From contig NZ_CP119082.1 of NCBI RefSeq assembly GCF_029027965.1, positions 662,001 to 726,000 of the forward strand: a stretch of 64,000 nucleotides of DNA. Direction: 5' to 3'. Origin of the DNA: Paracoccus sp. S3-43 (GTDB taxonomy: Bacteria; Pseudomonadota; Alphaproteobacteria; Rhodobacterales; Rhodobacteraceae). The translations under genes were made by a program, and so were the position numbers. Below, in pieces: positions 48,020-58,031 of this stretch. Below the pieces are notes generated by a model. It did no database searches. It saw only the letters and a program-made list of their open reading frames with translations, and had not been told where the DNA came from. The first letter of the stretch is position 1, and each line of letters begins with the position of its first letter.

Positions 48020-48976
48020 TCAGTTGTAAAGCCGGGTCACGCCGACCTCGTCATGGATCTGGTTGACCGCCGGACGGTCCAGGTTCATCGCGCGGGCCAG
48101 CCGGTCCAGATAGCGGGCCTCGTCCTCGTGATCCAGGTCGATGGCCATCAGCGACATCAGATAGACCTGAGATTCCAGACCCTTCGGCACCTCGCGCGCC
48201 AAGGCTTCGGGATCGACGGGGGCGGCCATCTGGTCGCGGATGAACTGGCGTTCCTCGTCGTCCAGATCGTCGCCCAGCTTGCCCAGAAGACGCTGCTTTT
48301 CCGCGTCGTCGATGGTGCCGTCGGATTTCGCAGCCTGGATCATCGCGCGCAGCATCAGCCCTGCCACGGCGTTCTGTTCCGGGGTCGGGGTCACCTCGGG
48401 CTCGCCCTGGTTGACGATGGCGTCGTTGAACAGCTCGCCAAAGCTCGCGTCGTTGGTGGGCTGCGAATCCTTGCGCGCCAGGCCCCCAGCCGCGCCCCCG
48501 GTTGCGCCACCCGCCACTCCGCCCGCAGCCGCGCCGCCCAGAAGCCCGCCCAGCAGATCGCCCAGGCCGCCGCCGCCCGCGCCCGCGCTGCGCGTCTTGG
48601 AACCGCCGCTCAGTTGCCCCAGCAGATCGCCAAGGCCGCCGCTGCCCGCGCCGCCGCCGCGGGCCTTGGTGGTCAGGTTGTCCAGCAGCCCGCCCAGCCC
48701 GCCCTGGGCGCCGCGCGAATTCGGCCCGCCATAGCGCGATCCGCCGCCCGCCCGGCCGCCGCCCAGAACCTGGCCCAGCATGTCGTTCAGACTGCCGCCC
48801 GCGCCGGGCGCGGTGTTGTTGCCGAACAGCTCGCCCAGCAGACCCCCCTGGCCGGTCCGGTTCTGGGTGACCCGCCCGCCAGACTGGCCCGTCCCGCGAT
48901 GCTGCATGGCCGCGCCAATGCCCTTGGCAAGAATGACACCGGCCGCCACACGACCCAGGGTTTTCATCAGGCTCAT
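48020..48976 (-). CDS. DUF533 / TerB-like protein with Gly-rich region
   Basis: 318-aa protein. The first 170 residues are rich in Gly/Leu with repeated blocks (GGLLGELFG, GGLGGLLDNL, GGLGDLLGQLSGG, GGLGDLLGGLLGG). The C-terminal part (about 210-318: AGLMLRAMIQAAKSDGTIDD, AEKQRLLGKLGD, YLMSLMAIDLDHEDEARYL) is a DUF533/TerB-like helical domain with acidic metal-binding residues. Start at 48976 chosen because AGAGG lies 9 nt upstream. Probably membrane-associated; function unknown. Confidence 0.85.
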   Translation of the reverse strand: MSLMKTLGRVAAGVILAKGIGAAMQHRGTGQSGGRVTQNRTGQGGLLGELFGNNTAPGAGGSLNDMLGQVLGGGRAGGGSRYGGPNSRGAQGGLGGLLDNLTTKARGGGAGSGGLGDLLGQLSGGSKTRSAGAGGGGLGDLLGGLLGGAAAGGVAGGATGGAAGGLARKDSQPTNDASFGELFNDAIVNQGEPEVTPTPEQNAVAGLMLRAMIQAAKSDGTIDDAEKQRLLGKLGDDLDDEERQFIRDQMAAPVDPEALAREVPKGLESQVYLMSLMAIDLDHEDEARYLDRLARAMNLDRPAVNQIHDEVGVTRLYN

Positions 48977-49134
48977 CGAATACATCCTCTCTGGCGAGGC
49001 GACAGACAAGGCGCGCCCCGGTTCGCCCCGAACAGAACTGTGCCCGGAATGGTTCCCTCGGGCAACAGGATCGGGGCAGGATCGGGGGCCAGGATCGGGC
49101 GCGGGCGGGGCCGTCCGCAGGCGCGCGGGCGCCC

Positions 49135-49161
49135 TTGATTTTTCCCAGGCAGGCTTATACA
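49135..49161 (+). promoter_or_regulatory. Candidate promoter of tuf
   Basis: TTGATT (49135-49140) and TATACA (49156-49161), spacing 15 bp, about 60 bp before the EF-Tu start. The spacing is shorter than ideal. Confidence 0.35.
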
Positions 49162-49220
49162 TCGCGGCGCACGTTTAATTCGGGGCCGTCTTCGCCATGC
49201 CCCGCGATCAGGAGGCCATC

Positions 49221-50396
<1,176 letters not shown>

Positions 50397-50423
50397 TCCG
50401 ACGCCAGGGCGACAATGCAAAGG

Positions 50424-50451
50424 GCCGTCTCCGAAAGGGGGCGGCTTTTTT
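50424..50451 (+). terminator. Terminator after tuf
   Basis: 9-bp stem gccgtctcc / gggggcggc with a GAAA tetraloop and T6 tail, 27 nt after the stop codon. Confidence 0.9.
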
Positions 50452-50547
50452 CGATTGGTCCTTTGCGCCGGGCGCGCAGCAAGCGCGTTGACCCACGGGA
50501 CCATCCGGCGCAAGAATGGGCATCACCTGAGTTGCCGGATCAAGCTG

Positions 50548-50838
50548 ATGTGCCAGATCTTCGCGGGCCAAGACCCCGACCGCTATGAAACCGTGACCCG
50601 CCGCCTGCGGCTGAACGGGCAATCGACCTCGATCCGGCTGGAGCGGGCCTTCTGGCGCATCCTGGACGACATCGCCGCCCGGCAGGGGGTGACGACGCCC
50701 GCCTTCATTTCCAAACTGCACGCCGAGGTTCTGGAACTGCATGGCGAGGCGCGCAACTTCACCTCGCTGCTGCGCTGCGCCTGTACGATCCACCTGGGCG
50801 AGGACCAGCACCTGCCCCAGGCCATCGCTGCCGAATAA
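50548..50838 (+). CDS. Ribbon-helix-helix domain protein
   Basis: 96-aa cytoplasmic protein beginning MCQIFAGQDPDRYE. TRRLRLNGQSTSIRLERAFW and RILDDIAARQGVTTPAFIS match the RHH_4 family; the strand with Ser-Thr-Ser-Ile-Arg would contact DNA. The start at 50548 fits the family. Target genes are unknown. Confidence 0.88.
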   Translation: MCQIFAGQDPDRYETVTRRLRLNGQSTSIRLERAFWRILDDIAARQGVTTPAFISKLHAEVLELHGEARNFTSLLRCACTIHLGEDQHLPQAIAAE

Positions 50839-50921
50839 AAACGCCTGTAGTAATCCGATACTACCCGACCCCTTCCGCGATTGCCTAGCCTGAGGAGAAG
50901 AAAAGGCTCCGGAGGCTTGGC

Positions 50922-51317
50922 ATGGCGAAATACGTCCACTCGATGATCCGCGTTCTGGACGAGGCGCGTTCGGTCGAATTCTATGACCGCTGCTTCGGGC
51001 TGAAGGTCGCCGAGCGGCTGGATTTCCCGGAATTCACCCTGATCTATCTGGCGAATGGCGAAAGCGAGACCGAGCTGGAGCTGACCGTCAACAAGGGCCG
51101 GACCGAGCCTTACAGCCTGGGCGACGGCTATGGCCACATCGCCTTCACCGTCGATGACCTGGACGCGCTGCACGCCCGGTTGGAATCCGAGGGCTTCGCG
51201 CCGCGCAAGCTGGTCGACTTCGCGCCCGCCGGCGAGGTGATCGCGCGGTTCTTCTTCATCGCCGATCCCGACGGATACCAGATCGAGGTGATCCAGCGCG
51301 GCGGCCGCTACACATAG
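50922..51317 (+). CDS. Lactoylglutathione lyase-like (VOC family) protein
   Basis: 131-aa glyoxalase I-like enzyme. HSMIRVLDEARSVEFYDRCF, ELELTVNKGRTEPYSLGDGY, GHIAFTVDDL and DPDGYQIEVIQRG carry the metal His and Glu residues at the usual positions. It may detoxify methylglyoxal, but VOC proteins vary in substrate. GGAGG lies upstream. Followed by an imperfect hairpin. Confidence 0.87.
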   Translation: MAKYVHSMIRVLDEARSVEFYDRCFGLKVAERLDFPEFTLIYLANGESETELELTVNKGRTEPYSLGDGYGHIAFTVDDLDALHARLESEGFAPRKLVDFAPAGEVIARFFFIADPDGYQIEVIQRGGRYT

Positions 51318-51354
51318 CGCGCGCCGCCGGGGAGGGGAGACCCCGAGGCGCGCG
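51318..51354 (+). terminator. Hairpin between the VOC and Tat-protein genes
   Basis: CGCGCGCC / GGCGCGCG outer stem and CGGGG / CCCCG inner stem with a small internal bulge. No U-tract, so it may be a weak terminator or an mRNA-stabilising hairpin. Confidence 0.5.
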
Positions 51355-51374
51355 AGACCAAGGGAGGAGGAAAC

Positions 51375-51896
51375 ATGACCCGTTTGAACAAGCAGGGCTT
51401 GACCCGGCGTGCGCTGCTGTCGCGCGCCGTGGCGGCCGGGGCCCTGGCGGTCGCCGGACCGGGCTTCATCGCCGCGCCCGACGCCGCCTGGGCCGTCGAG
51501 GTCACGGCCATCGGCGAACACGAGATGGCGACGCTGTTGCAGATGGCCCGCGACATCTATCCCCATGACCGGGTCGGCGACCGCTTCTATGCGGTGGCGG
51601 TCAAATCCTATGACACGGCGGAACAGAAGCAATTGATAACCGAGGGCATCGCGGCCCTGGACGCCGCCGCCAGGCAGGCGGGCTTCGACAACTATCTGGC
51701 CGCCGGCTGGGAGGACGAGCGCGTGGCGATCCTGCGCGGCATCCAGGAGACGCCCTTCTTCCAGACCGTGCGCGGCGGGCTGGTGACGGGGCTTTATAAC
51801 CAGAAGGACGTCTGGCCGATCTTCGGCTATGAGGGCGAGTCCTTCTCGAAGGGCGGCTATATCGACCGCGGCTTCGACGACATCGACTGGTTGTGA
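51375..51896 (+). CDS. Tat-signal small subunit of a GMC dehydrogenase
   Basis: 173-aa protein with a Tat leader (TRRALLSRAVAAGALAVAGP, cleavage near AAWAV). The mature part (MATLLQMARDIYPHDRVGDR, FYAVAVKSYDTAEQKQLI, FFQTVRGGLVTGLYNQKDVW) is like gluconate 2-dehydrogenase subunit 3. Such subunits carry the cofactor-loaded GMC partner across the membrane. GGAGGAGG lies upstream. It ends 14 nt before the GMC start. Confidence 0.82.
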   Translation: MTRLNKQGLTRRALLSRAVAAGALAVAGPGFIAAPDAAWAVEVTAIGEHEMATLLQMARDIYPHDRVGDRFYAVAVKSYDTAEQKQLITEGIAALDAAARQAGFDNYLAAGWEDERVAILRGIQETPFFQTVRGGLVTGLYNQKDVWPIFGYEGESFSKGGYIDRGFDDIDWL

Positions 51897-51910
51897 GGGG
51901 GGCAGCGACC

Positions 51911-53485
51911 ATGGCAAAGGCAGCCAAATTCGACCTGACCGACGACAGCGTGGTCGTCATCGTGGGCACCGGCTCGGGCGGCGGGGTGCTGGCCAACGAG
52001 CTGGCGCAGAAGGGCGTCAAGGTCGTCGCGCTGGAAGCGGGCGGGCGTTACCTGCCCGAGGATTACGTCAACGACGAATGGGAAAGCTTCGGCCAGTTGG
52101 CCTGGACCGATCCGCGCACCACCAGCGGCGACTGGCGGGTGGCCAGGGACTTTTCCGGCCTGCCCGCCTGGATCGTGAAGGCGGTGGGGGGCACCAGCAT
52201 CCATTGGGCGGGCGCCTCGCTGCGGTTCCAGGACCACGAATGGAAGGCGCGCAGCACCTATGGCGAGGTTCCGGGCGCGAACCTGCTGGACTGGCCGCTG
52301 GACACGGCCGAGATGGCGCCCTGGTATGACAAGGCCGAGGCCAAGCTGGGCGTGACCGGCACCGGCGGCCGCGCCCGCCTGCCGGGCAACAACAATTACA
52401 AGGTGTTCGAGAAGGGCGCCCATGCCATCGGCTACAAGGATGTCCATACCGGCAACATGGCGATCAACAGCGCCGATTATGACGGGCGCATGGCCTGCCA
52501 GCAGACCGGCTTCTGCTTCCAGGGCTGCAAATGGGGCGCGAAATGGTCGACCGCCTATACCGACATCCCGAATGGCGAGGCGACCGGCAACCTCGAGGTC
52601 CGCGACAACGCCCATGCCGCCCGGATCCTGCACGACGACGGCGGCAAGGTGACGGGGGTCGAATATTTCGACAAGGACGGCAACCTTCAGTTGCAAAAGT
52701 CCCGCATCGTCGCGGTGGCCGGGAACAGCTTCGAATCGCCGCGCCTGCTGCTGAATTCGCACAGCAGCATGTTCCCGAACGGGCTGGCCAACGGATCAGA
52801 CCAGGTCGGGCGCAACTACATGCGCCATACCACCGGGTCGGTCTATGCGACCTTCGAACATCCGGTGCGGATGTGGCGCGGCACGACGATGGCCGGGATC
52901 ATCCGCGACGAGGCCCGGCACGACCCGTCGCGCGGCTTCGTCGGCGGATATGAACTGGAAACCCTGTCGCTGGGCCTGCCCTTCATGGCGGCCTTCCTGG
53001 ATCCCGGCGCCTGGGGGCGGGAATTCACCACCGCGCTGGACAGCTATGAAAACATGGCGGGGATGTGGATCGTGGGCGAGGACATGCCCCAGGCGGACAA
53101 CCGCGTCACCCTGTCCGACACCGAGGACAGGTTCGGCCTGAAGGTCGCGAACGTGAATTTCAGCGATCATCCGAACGACATCGCCATGCGCAACCATGCC
53201 TATCGGCAGGGCCAGGCGATCTACAAGGCGGTGGGCGCCACCCGGATCCTGCCGACGCCGCCCTATCCCTCGACGCACAACCTGGGCACCAACCGCATGT
53301 CGGAAAGGCCCGAGGACGGCGTCGTGAACCGCGACGGCCGCGCGCATGAGGTCTCGAACCTGTTCGTCTCGGACGGCAGCCAGTTCACCACCGGCGCGGC
53401 GGAAAACCCGACGCTGACCATCGTGGCGCTGGCGATCCGGCAGGCCGACCATATCGCGAAGGAGATGGCGGCGGGCAACGTCTGA
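51911..53485 (+). CDS. GMC family oxidoreductase, FAD-dependent
   Basis: 524-aa flavoprotein. FAD site VVIVGTGSGGGVLANELA; GGTSIHWAGASLRFQDHEWK; FCFQGCKWGAKWST, resembling gluconate/sorbose dehydrogenase large subunits; THNLGTNRMS with the active-site His, and SDGSQFTTGAAENPTLTIVA. It has no signal peptide and probably leaves the cell with the Tat-signal subunit just upstream. The cytochrome c subunit usually found with this type is absent here. Substrate (alcohol or sugar acid) unknown. Confidence 0.88.
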   Translation: MAKAAKFDLTDDSVVVIVGTGSGGGVLANELAQKGVKVVALEAGGRYLPEDYVNDEWESFGQLAWTDPRTTSGDWRVARDFSGLPAWIVKAVGGTSIHWAGASLRFQDHEWKARSTYGEVPGANLLDWPLDTAEMAPWYDKAEAKLGVTGTGGRARLPGNNNYKVFEKGAHAIGYKDVHTGNMAINSADYDGRMACQQTGFCFQGCKWGAKWSTAYTDIPNGEATGNLEVRDNAHAARILHDDGGKVTGVEYFDKDGNLQLQKSRIVAVAGNSFESPRLLLNSHSSMFPNGLANGSDQVGRNYMRHTTGSVYATFEHPVRMWRGTTMAGIIRDEARHDPSRGFVGGYELETLSLGLPFMAAFLDPGAWGREFTTALDSYENMAGMWIVGEDMPQADNRVTLSDTEDRFGLKVANVNFSDHPNDIAMRNHAYRQGQAIYKAVGATRILPTPPYPSTHNLGTNRMSERPEDGVVNRDGRAHEVSNLFVSDGSQFTTGAAENPTLTIVALAIRQADHIAKEMAAGNV

Positions 53486-53498
53486 TCCGGGGCCCCCT

Positions 53499-53527
53499 GG
53501 GGTGCTGACGCCATTTGTCAGCACCCC
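53499..53527 (+). terminator. Hairpin after the GMC gene
   Basis: Perfect 11-bp stem ggggtgctgac / gtcagcacccc with a 7-nt loop, 13 nt after the stop codon. No U-tract. Confidence 0.6.
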
Positions 53528-53563
53528 CATGCCATAACAGGGCATCGGAAAAAGGAGGCCGCC

Positions 53564-53623
53564 ATGATCGAGACCTATTGCAACACTGTCGAGGCCGTCC
53601 GCCACCGGGGGGATGCGTCGTGA
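53564..53623 (+). CDS. 19-aa upstream ORF overlapping the GFA gene
   Basis: Short frame MIETYCNTVEAVRHRGDAS with a strong AGGAGG 5 nt upstream; its stop overlaps the GTG of the GFA gene (GTGA). The good ribosome site and overlap suggest translational coupling to the GTG-started gene. It may be a leader peptide or the remnant of another gene; I do not recognise it. Confidence 0.4.
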   Translation: MIETYCNTVEAVRHRGDAS

Positions 53624-54033
53624 AGACCTATCGCGGAAGCTGCTTCTGCGGCGCTATCGCCTTCGAGGCCGAGGGCGATCTGGCCGAGGGCACGATGCGC
53701 TGCAATTGCCGGTTCTGCCGCAAGATGCGCTATTGGGAAATGCGGCTGCCCCAGGCGGACGGCCTGCGCATCCTGCGCGGGGCCGACATGCTGGCGGAAA
53801 CCCCCAGGGCCGAGGATGACGGCATCGACATGCACCACCTCTTTTGCCGCCGTTGCGGGACGCGGCTGTGGACCCAGGGGAATATCGCCGAGATGGGCGG
53901 GCGCTTCACGGCGGTCTTCGTCCCGGCCCTGGATGACGTGGCCCCGGCGGAACTGGTCGCCGCGCCGGTCTTTTACGCCGATGGCGCGCAGGACGACTGG
54001 GAAAACTCGGCGGTCGAGACGCGCCATCTGTGA
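53620..54033 (+). CDS. GFA (glutathione-dependent formaldehyde-activating-like) family protein
   Basis: 137-aa zinc protein of the CENP-V/GFA fold. Zinc-binding Cys: GSCFCGAIAFEAEG, RCNCRFCRKM and LFCRRCGTRLW. The family name comes from Gfa, whose catalytic role in formaldehyde removal is disputed. GTG start; an upstream 19-aa frame with a good ribosome site overlaps it. Confidence 0.87.
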   Translation: MKTYRGSCFCGAIAFEAEGDLAEGTMRCNCRFCRKMRYWEMRLPQADGLRILRGADMLAETPRAEDDGIDMHHLFCRRCGTRLWTQGNIAEMGGRFTAVFVPALDDVAPAELVAAPVFYADGAQDDWENSAVETRHL

Positions 54034-54079
54034 CGCCCGCGCCGCAGCCCTGCCGCCGGGGCCGCGGCCGCGTCGGTCC

Positions 54080-54583
54080 TTACTGGCCGTCCACGGCGGC
54101 CTGGTTGACCCCGCCCTCGGCGATGCGGGTCATGTGTTCGTCGCCTTCCCGCGTGTTGTCAAGGCATTCCTGAAGCTCGGCGCCGTCATCGTCATGGCCC
54201 AGCCGGTTGGCGAAGGTGCGCACGCAGCCATAGCCCGCGATGGCGTAATGCGTCAGCCGCTGATACTGGGTGATGATCGCGGCGTCCTGGGTATCCTCGT
54301 CGCCGAAATCGGTTTCGATGGCGTGCTTGCGAGCCTCGTTCACCAGCCCCTCCATACCCCGGCAATGCTCGCCGGTCGGGTCGGTATCGTGCCGGTTGCA
54401 GATGCTGGCCAGCACCTCCATCCCGTGCGCGATGCCCTGGTTGCCCGCGATCAGCGCCTCGGACAGTTCGCGCGACTTGGCGACGCGGCCCATTTCGGTG
54501 ACGACCGCCATGGATTGCTTGCAGGCGGAATACAGATCCTTCAGCTGGTGAAGGTAAAGGTCGTTCAGGTTCTTGATCGCCAT
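54080..54583 (-). CDS. DUF892 ferritin-like protein (YciE/YciF type)
   Basis: 167-aa helical protein. LNDLYLHQLKDLYSACKQS, RELSEALIAGNQGIAHGMEV and AIAGYGCVRTFANRLGHDDD fit DUF892; conserved Glu/His residues could bind two metals. Linked to stress in other bacteria; activity unproven. Divergent from the ABC exporter gene across about 150 bp. AAGGACA lies before its ATG. Confidence 0.88.
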   Translation of the reverse strand: MAIKNLNDLYLHQLKDLYSACKQSMAVVTEMGRVAKSRELSEALIAGNQGIAHGMEVLASICNRHDTDPTGEHCRGMEGLVNEARKHAIETDFGDEDTQDAAIITQYQRLTHYAIAGYGCVRTFANRLGHDDDGAELQECLDNTREGDEHMTRIAEGGVNQAAVDGQ

Positions 54584-54732
54584 GAGGGTGTCCTTTCGGG
54601 TGGCAGGCCGTTTCAGCCGGTGCAACGTGCGGCCTGTCGCATCGTTCCAGCGGGCGCCGCTTGACAGCGGCTGCGGATCGGTCCAGCAAACGCACCCTTG
54701 CCCCATTCCGTTTACGACAGTCCGGTGACGCC

Positions 54733-56583
54733 ATGTTTGCGTGGTTCGAACGACGCATAGATCCCTATCCCACCGAGACCCCGGACATGCCGCCCCGGTC
54801 GCTGATCCGGTTCGTCCTGTATTACAGCCAGGGCGCGCTGCCATGGCTGGCGATCGTTGCCGTCACCTCGTCGCTGATCGCCATCGTCGAGGTCGCGTTG
54901 TTCGGCTGGCTGGGCGAACTGATCGACCAGTTGTCGCAGACCCCGCGCGACCAGTTCTGGGCGCAGCATGGCGGGCGGCTGGGCTTCATGGCGGCGGTCC
55001 TGCTGATCGTGCTGCCGGCGCTGAACCTGCTGGGATCGCTGGTGCTGTATCAGGGGCTGATGGGCAATTTCCCGCAGCGCATCCGCTGGCGCGCGCACCG
55101 CTATCTGATGCGCCAGTCGGTCGGCTATTTCCAGGACGAATTCGCGGGCCGGATCGCCCAGCGGCTGATGCAGACCGCGCTTGCGGTGCGCGAGGTCGCC
55201 ATGAAGGCGATGGATGTTGGCAGCTATGTGGTGATCTATTTCCTGGGCGCGCTGTTTCTGGCGGCCAGCCAGGACTGGCGTCTGGCGCTGCCCTTCCTGG
55301 CCTGGGCGGCGGCCTATGGGATCATGCTGTGGCGGATCGTGCCGCGCCTGGGCCGCGTGGCCGAGGCGCAGGCCGATGCGCGCGCGGGCATGACGGGCCG
55401 GGTCGTGGACAGCTATACCAACATCGCCACCGTCAAGCTGTTCTCTCATTCCTCGCGGGAAGAGGCGTGGATGCGCGATGGGATGGATGCGTTCCTGCGC
55501 ACCGTCCATGCGCAGATGCGGCTGTCCAGCATCCAGGACATCGCGCTGAATTCGATCAACGTGGCCCTGGTGGGATCCGTGGCCGGGGTCGGGCTGTGGC
55601 TGTGGACGCACGGCCTGATCGAGGTCGGCGCGGTCGCGGTCGCCGTGCCGCTGGCGATGCGGCTGAACAACATGGCGCATTGGATCATGTGGGAATTCGC
55701 GGCCCTGTTCGAGAATATCGGCACGGTGCGCGACGGGATCTCCACCCTGGCGCTGCCGAGAGAGGTGAAGGATACGCCCGATGCCAGGCCGCTGGTCCGG
55801 GGTCCGGGGGCGGTGCGCTTCGACAACGTCACCTTCCGCTATCGCGGGGTGGAAGGCGCGCGGCCGATGGCGGTGCTGGACGACCTGACGCTGCATGTGG
55901 CGCCCGGCGAACGCGTCGGCCTGGTCGGCCGGTCGGGAGCCGGGAAATCGACGCTGATCAACCTGCTGCTGCGATTCCACGACATCGAACGGGGCCGTAT
56001 CACCATCGACGGGCAGGACGTGTCCCAGGTCACGCAGGACAGCCTGCGCGCGGCCATCGGGGTGGTGACGCAGGACAGCTCGCTTCTGCATCGGTCGGTG
56101 CGCGACAACATCGCCTATGGCCGCCCCGACGCGACCGAGGCCGACATCGCCCAAGCCCTGCGCATGGCCGAGGCGCAGGATTTCGTGCCGCTGCTGTCGG
56201 ACAGTCACGGCCGCCGGGGCCTGGACGCCCATGTCGGCGAACGCGGCGTCAAGCTGTCGGGCGGGCAGCGCCAGCGCATCGCCATCGCCCGCGTGGCGCT
56301 GAAGGACGCGCCGATCCTGATTCTGGACGAGGCGACAAGCGCCCTAGACAGCGAGGCCGAGGCCGCGATCCAGTCGCGGCTGGACGCGCTGATGGCGGGC
56401 AAGACGGTGATCGCCATCGCGCATCGCCTGTCCACCATCGCCGCGATGGACCGGCTGATCGTCATGGACGGCGGTCGGATCATCGAACAGGGCAGCCATG
56501 AGGATCTGTTGGCGCAAGGCGGGCTGTATGCCCGGCTGTGGGCGCGGCAGTCGGGCGGGTTCCTGGTCGACGCCGACGCATGA
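54733..56583 (+). CDS. ABC exporter (MsbA/MDR-like), fused membrane and ATPase domains
   Basis: 616-aa half-transporter. Six-helix exporter domain (about 25-330) and nucleotide-binding domain with Walker A GRSGAGKST, Q-loop VVTQDSSLL, signature LSGGQRQRIA, Walker B ILILDEATSALD and the switch His of IAIAHRLSTI. It works as a dimer in the inner membrane. Lipid or drug export is plausible; substrate unknown. ATG at 54733 chosen over an upstream in-frame Met. Confidence 0.92.
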   Translation: MFAWFERRIDPYPTETPDMPPRSLIRFVLYYSQGALPWLAIVAVTSSLIAIVEVALFGWLGELIDQLSQTPRDQFWAQHGGRLGFMAAVLLIVLPALNLLGSLVLYQGLMGNFPQRIRWRAHRYLMRQSVGYFQDEFAGRIAQRLMQTALAVREVAMKAMDVGSYVVIYFLGALFLAASQDWRLALPFLAWAAAYGIMLWRIVPRLGRVAEAQADARAGMTGRVVDSYTNIATVKLFSHSSREEAWMRDGMDAFLRTVHAQMRLSSIQDIALNSINVALVGSVAGVGLWLWTHGLIEVGAVAVAVPLAMRLNNMAHWIMWEFAALFENIGTVRDGISTLALPREVKDTPDARPLVRGPGAVRFDNVTFRYRGVEGARPMAVLDDLTLHVAPGERVGLVGRSGAGKSTLINLLLRFHDIERGRITIDGQDVSQVTQDSLRAAIGVVTQDSSLLHRSVRDNIAYGRPDATEADIAQALRMAEAQDFVPLLSDSHGRRGLDAHVGERGVKLSGGQRQRIAIARVALKDAPILILDEATSALDSEAEAAIQSRLDALMAGKTVIAIAHRLSTIAAMDRLIVMDGGRIIEQGSHEDLLAQGGLYARLWARQSGGFLVDADA

Positions 56584-56610
56584 CGGCCGGCTTGCGCGGC
56601 GTTTCCCGGC

Positions 56611-56639
56611 TTGACGGCCCCTGCCGCAGACCCTATCAC
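56611..56639 (+). promoter_or_regulatory. Promoter of tRNA-Trp
   Basis: TTGACG (56611-56616), 17-bp spacer, TATCAC (56634-56639), ending 11 nt before the mature tRNA 5' end. Good sigma70-type match. Confidence 0.6.
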
Positions 56640-56650
56640 ACGCGCACCGC

Positions 56651-56726
56651 AGGGGTTTAGCTCAGTTGGTAGAGCATCGGTCTCCAAAACCGAGGGTCGT
56701 GGGTTCGAGTCCCCCAACCCCTGCCA
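56651..56726 (+). tRNA. tRNA-Trp (anticodon CCA)
   Basis: 76-nt cloverleaf: acceptor AGGGGTT / AACCCCT, D arm GCTCAGTTGGTAGAGC, anticodon stem TCGGT/ACCGA around CTCCAAA (anticodon CCA), T loop TTCGAGT, encoded CCA. It lies between the ABC exporter and the convergent HPP gene, upstream of secE as often in this family. Confidence 0.97.
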
Positions 56727-56738
56727 GGTTCCCACACA

Positions 56739-57884
56739 TCAGTCATCCCGACGCAGGCTCTCGCGCGCCAGGGCCGCGATCAGGTCGGTGCGCGTGACGA
56801 TGCCGACGATCCGGTCGCCCTCCAGCACCGGCACGGCGTCGGTGTCGCTGGAAGCCAGCTTCGGAAGCAGCGCGGCGATCGGCGTGTCGGGCGTCGCGGT
56901 GGGCAGGCCCTCGCCCATCACATCGGCGGCGCGCAGGTCGTGGCCCGTCCGCGACAGCCGTCCGTCGGGGCGGAACCGGGCATGGGCGCGGGCGATCAGG
57001 TGCAGCTGGAAGATCACCCCCAGATAGCGCCCGTCCGGCTCCACCACCGGCAGCGAGGTGAAGCCGTGGCGCGAAAACAGCGCCGCGATGTCCAGAAGCG
57101 GCGTGTCGGGCGCGACCGTCACCAGGTCGCGGGACATGATGTCGCCTGTCACCTGGGCCCTGGTGCGATGGCTGGCGGCCTGCATCTCGGCCGCGGCGAT
57201 CAGCCGGGCCAGATCCTCGACCCCCAGGTTCAGCGCCTGGTTGTAGCGGACCAGGATCGCGGCCAGCTCGTCCTCGGTCAGGCCCAGGCGCTCGGGCGGG
57301 GCGGGGTCGGTGGTGCCGCTGGGATTGACCTCTCCGAACTGGCGGAAGGGATAGCGCCGCCCGGTCGCATGGGCATAGATCGCGGCGATCACCACCAGCA
57401 GCACCGTGCCCACTGCCACCGGCATCAGCGCGAAGCCCAGGCCCAGCGGGGCGATCTTGCCCGCGCCGATCGCCACCGTCATCGCTACCGCGCCGCCCGG
57501 TGGATGGGTGGCCCGGCACAGCGCCATGGCGATGATCGCCGCGCCCACCGACAGCGGCACCGCGGCCATCGGGTCGGCGACCAGGCGGCAGACCAGCAGG
57601 GCGACGAAGGCCGACAGGGTATTGCCCAGGATCGCGGGCCAGGGCTGGGCCAGCGGGCTGTTCGGCGCCGCGAAGATCAGCACCGCGGTCGCCCCGAAGG
57701 GCGCGATCAGATAGACGCCCAGCCACAGGTCGGGCGAGGCCAGCAGCGCCAGCCCCGCCGCCGCCGTCAGCCCGATCAGCGCGCCGATCCCCGCCCGCAG
57801 CGCCTCGGCGGCGGGCACGGCGGCCAGGGACGGCCCAAGCGCGCGAAGACGGGAATGGCCCGTCCGGTCAACAAGGATCCGCAA
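56739..57884 (-). CDS. HPP family membrane protein with two CBS domains
   Basis: 381-aa protein: four membrane helices of the HPP domain (about 25-150; FGATAVLIFAAPNSPLAQPW and the signature THPPGGAVA), then a linker and two CBS domains (about 245-375: MSRDLVTVAPDTPLLDIAAL, GFTSLPVVEPDGRYLGVI, DTDAVPVLEGDRIVGIVTR). Some HPP proteins carry nitrite. Starts at TTG 57884 with AAGGGG upstream; no ATG is available before the conserved part. Confidence 0.85.
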   Translation of the reverse strand: MRILVDRTGHSRLRALGPSLAAVPAAEALRAGIGALIGLTAAAGLALLASPDLWLGVYLIAPFGATAVLIFAAPNSPLAQPWPAILGNTLSAFVALLVCRLVADPMAAVPLSVGAAIIAMALCRATHPPGGAVAMTVAIGAGKIAPLGLGFALMPVAVGTVLLVVIAAIYAHATGRRYPFRQFGEVNPSGTTDPAPPERLGLTEDELAAILVRYNQALNLGVEDLARLIAAAEMQAASHRTRAQVTGDIMSRDLVTVAPDTPLLDIAALFSRHGFTSLPVVEPDGRYLGVIFQLHLIARAHARFRPDGRLSRTGHDLRAADVMGEGLPTATPDTPIAALLPKLASSDTDAVPVLEGDRIVGIVTRTDLIAALARESLRRDD

Positions 57885-58031
57885 GACTGGCCCCTTCCTT
57901 CTGGCGCGACGATCCCTAGGAAGAAGGGGCGGCGGCTGCAAGATGCCGGCGCCGATCCTGCGACCTTTGCGGGCTTGAAACGGCGGGCGCATCCCGCTAC
58001 ATGCCCCCTGCATCTGTCAAGGAGCCTGTCA

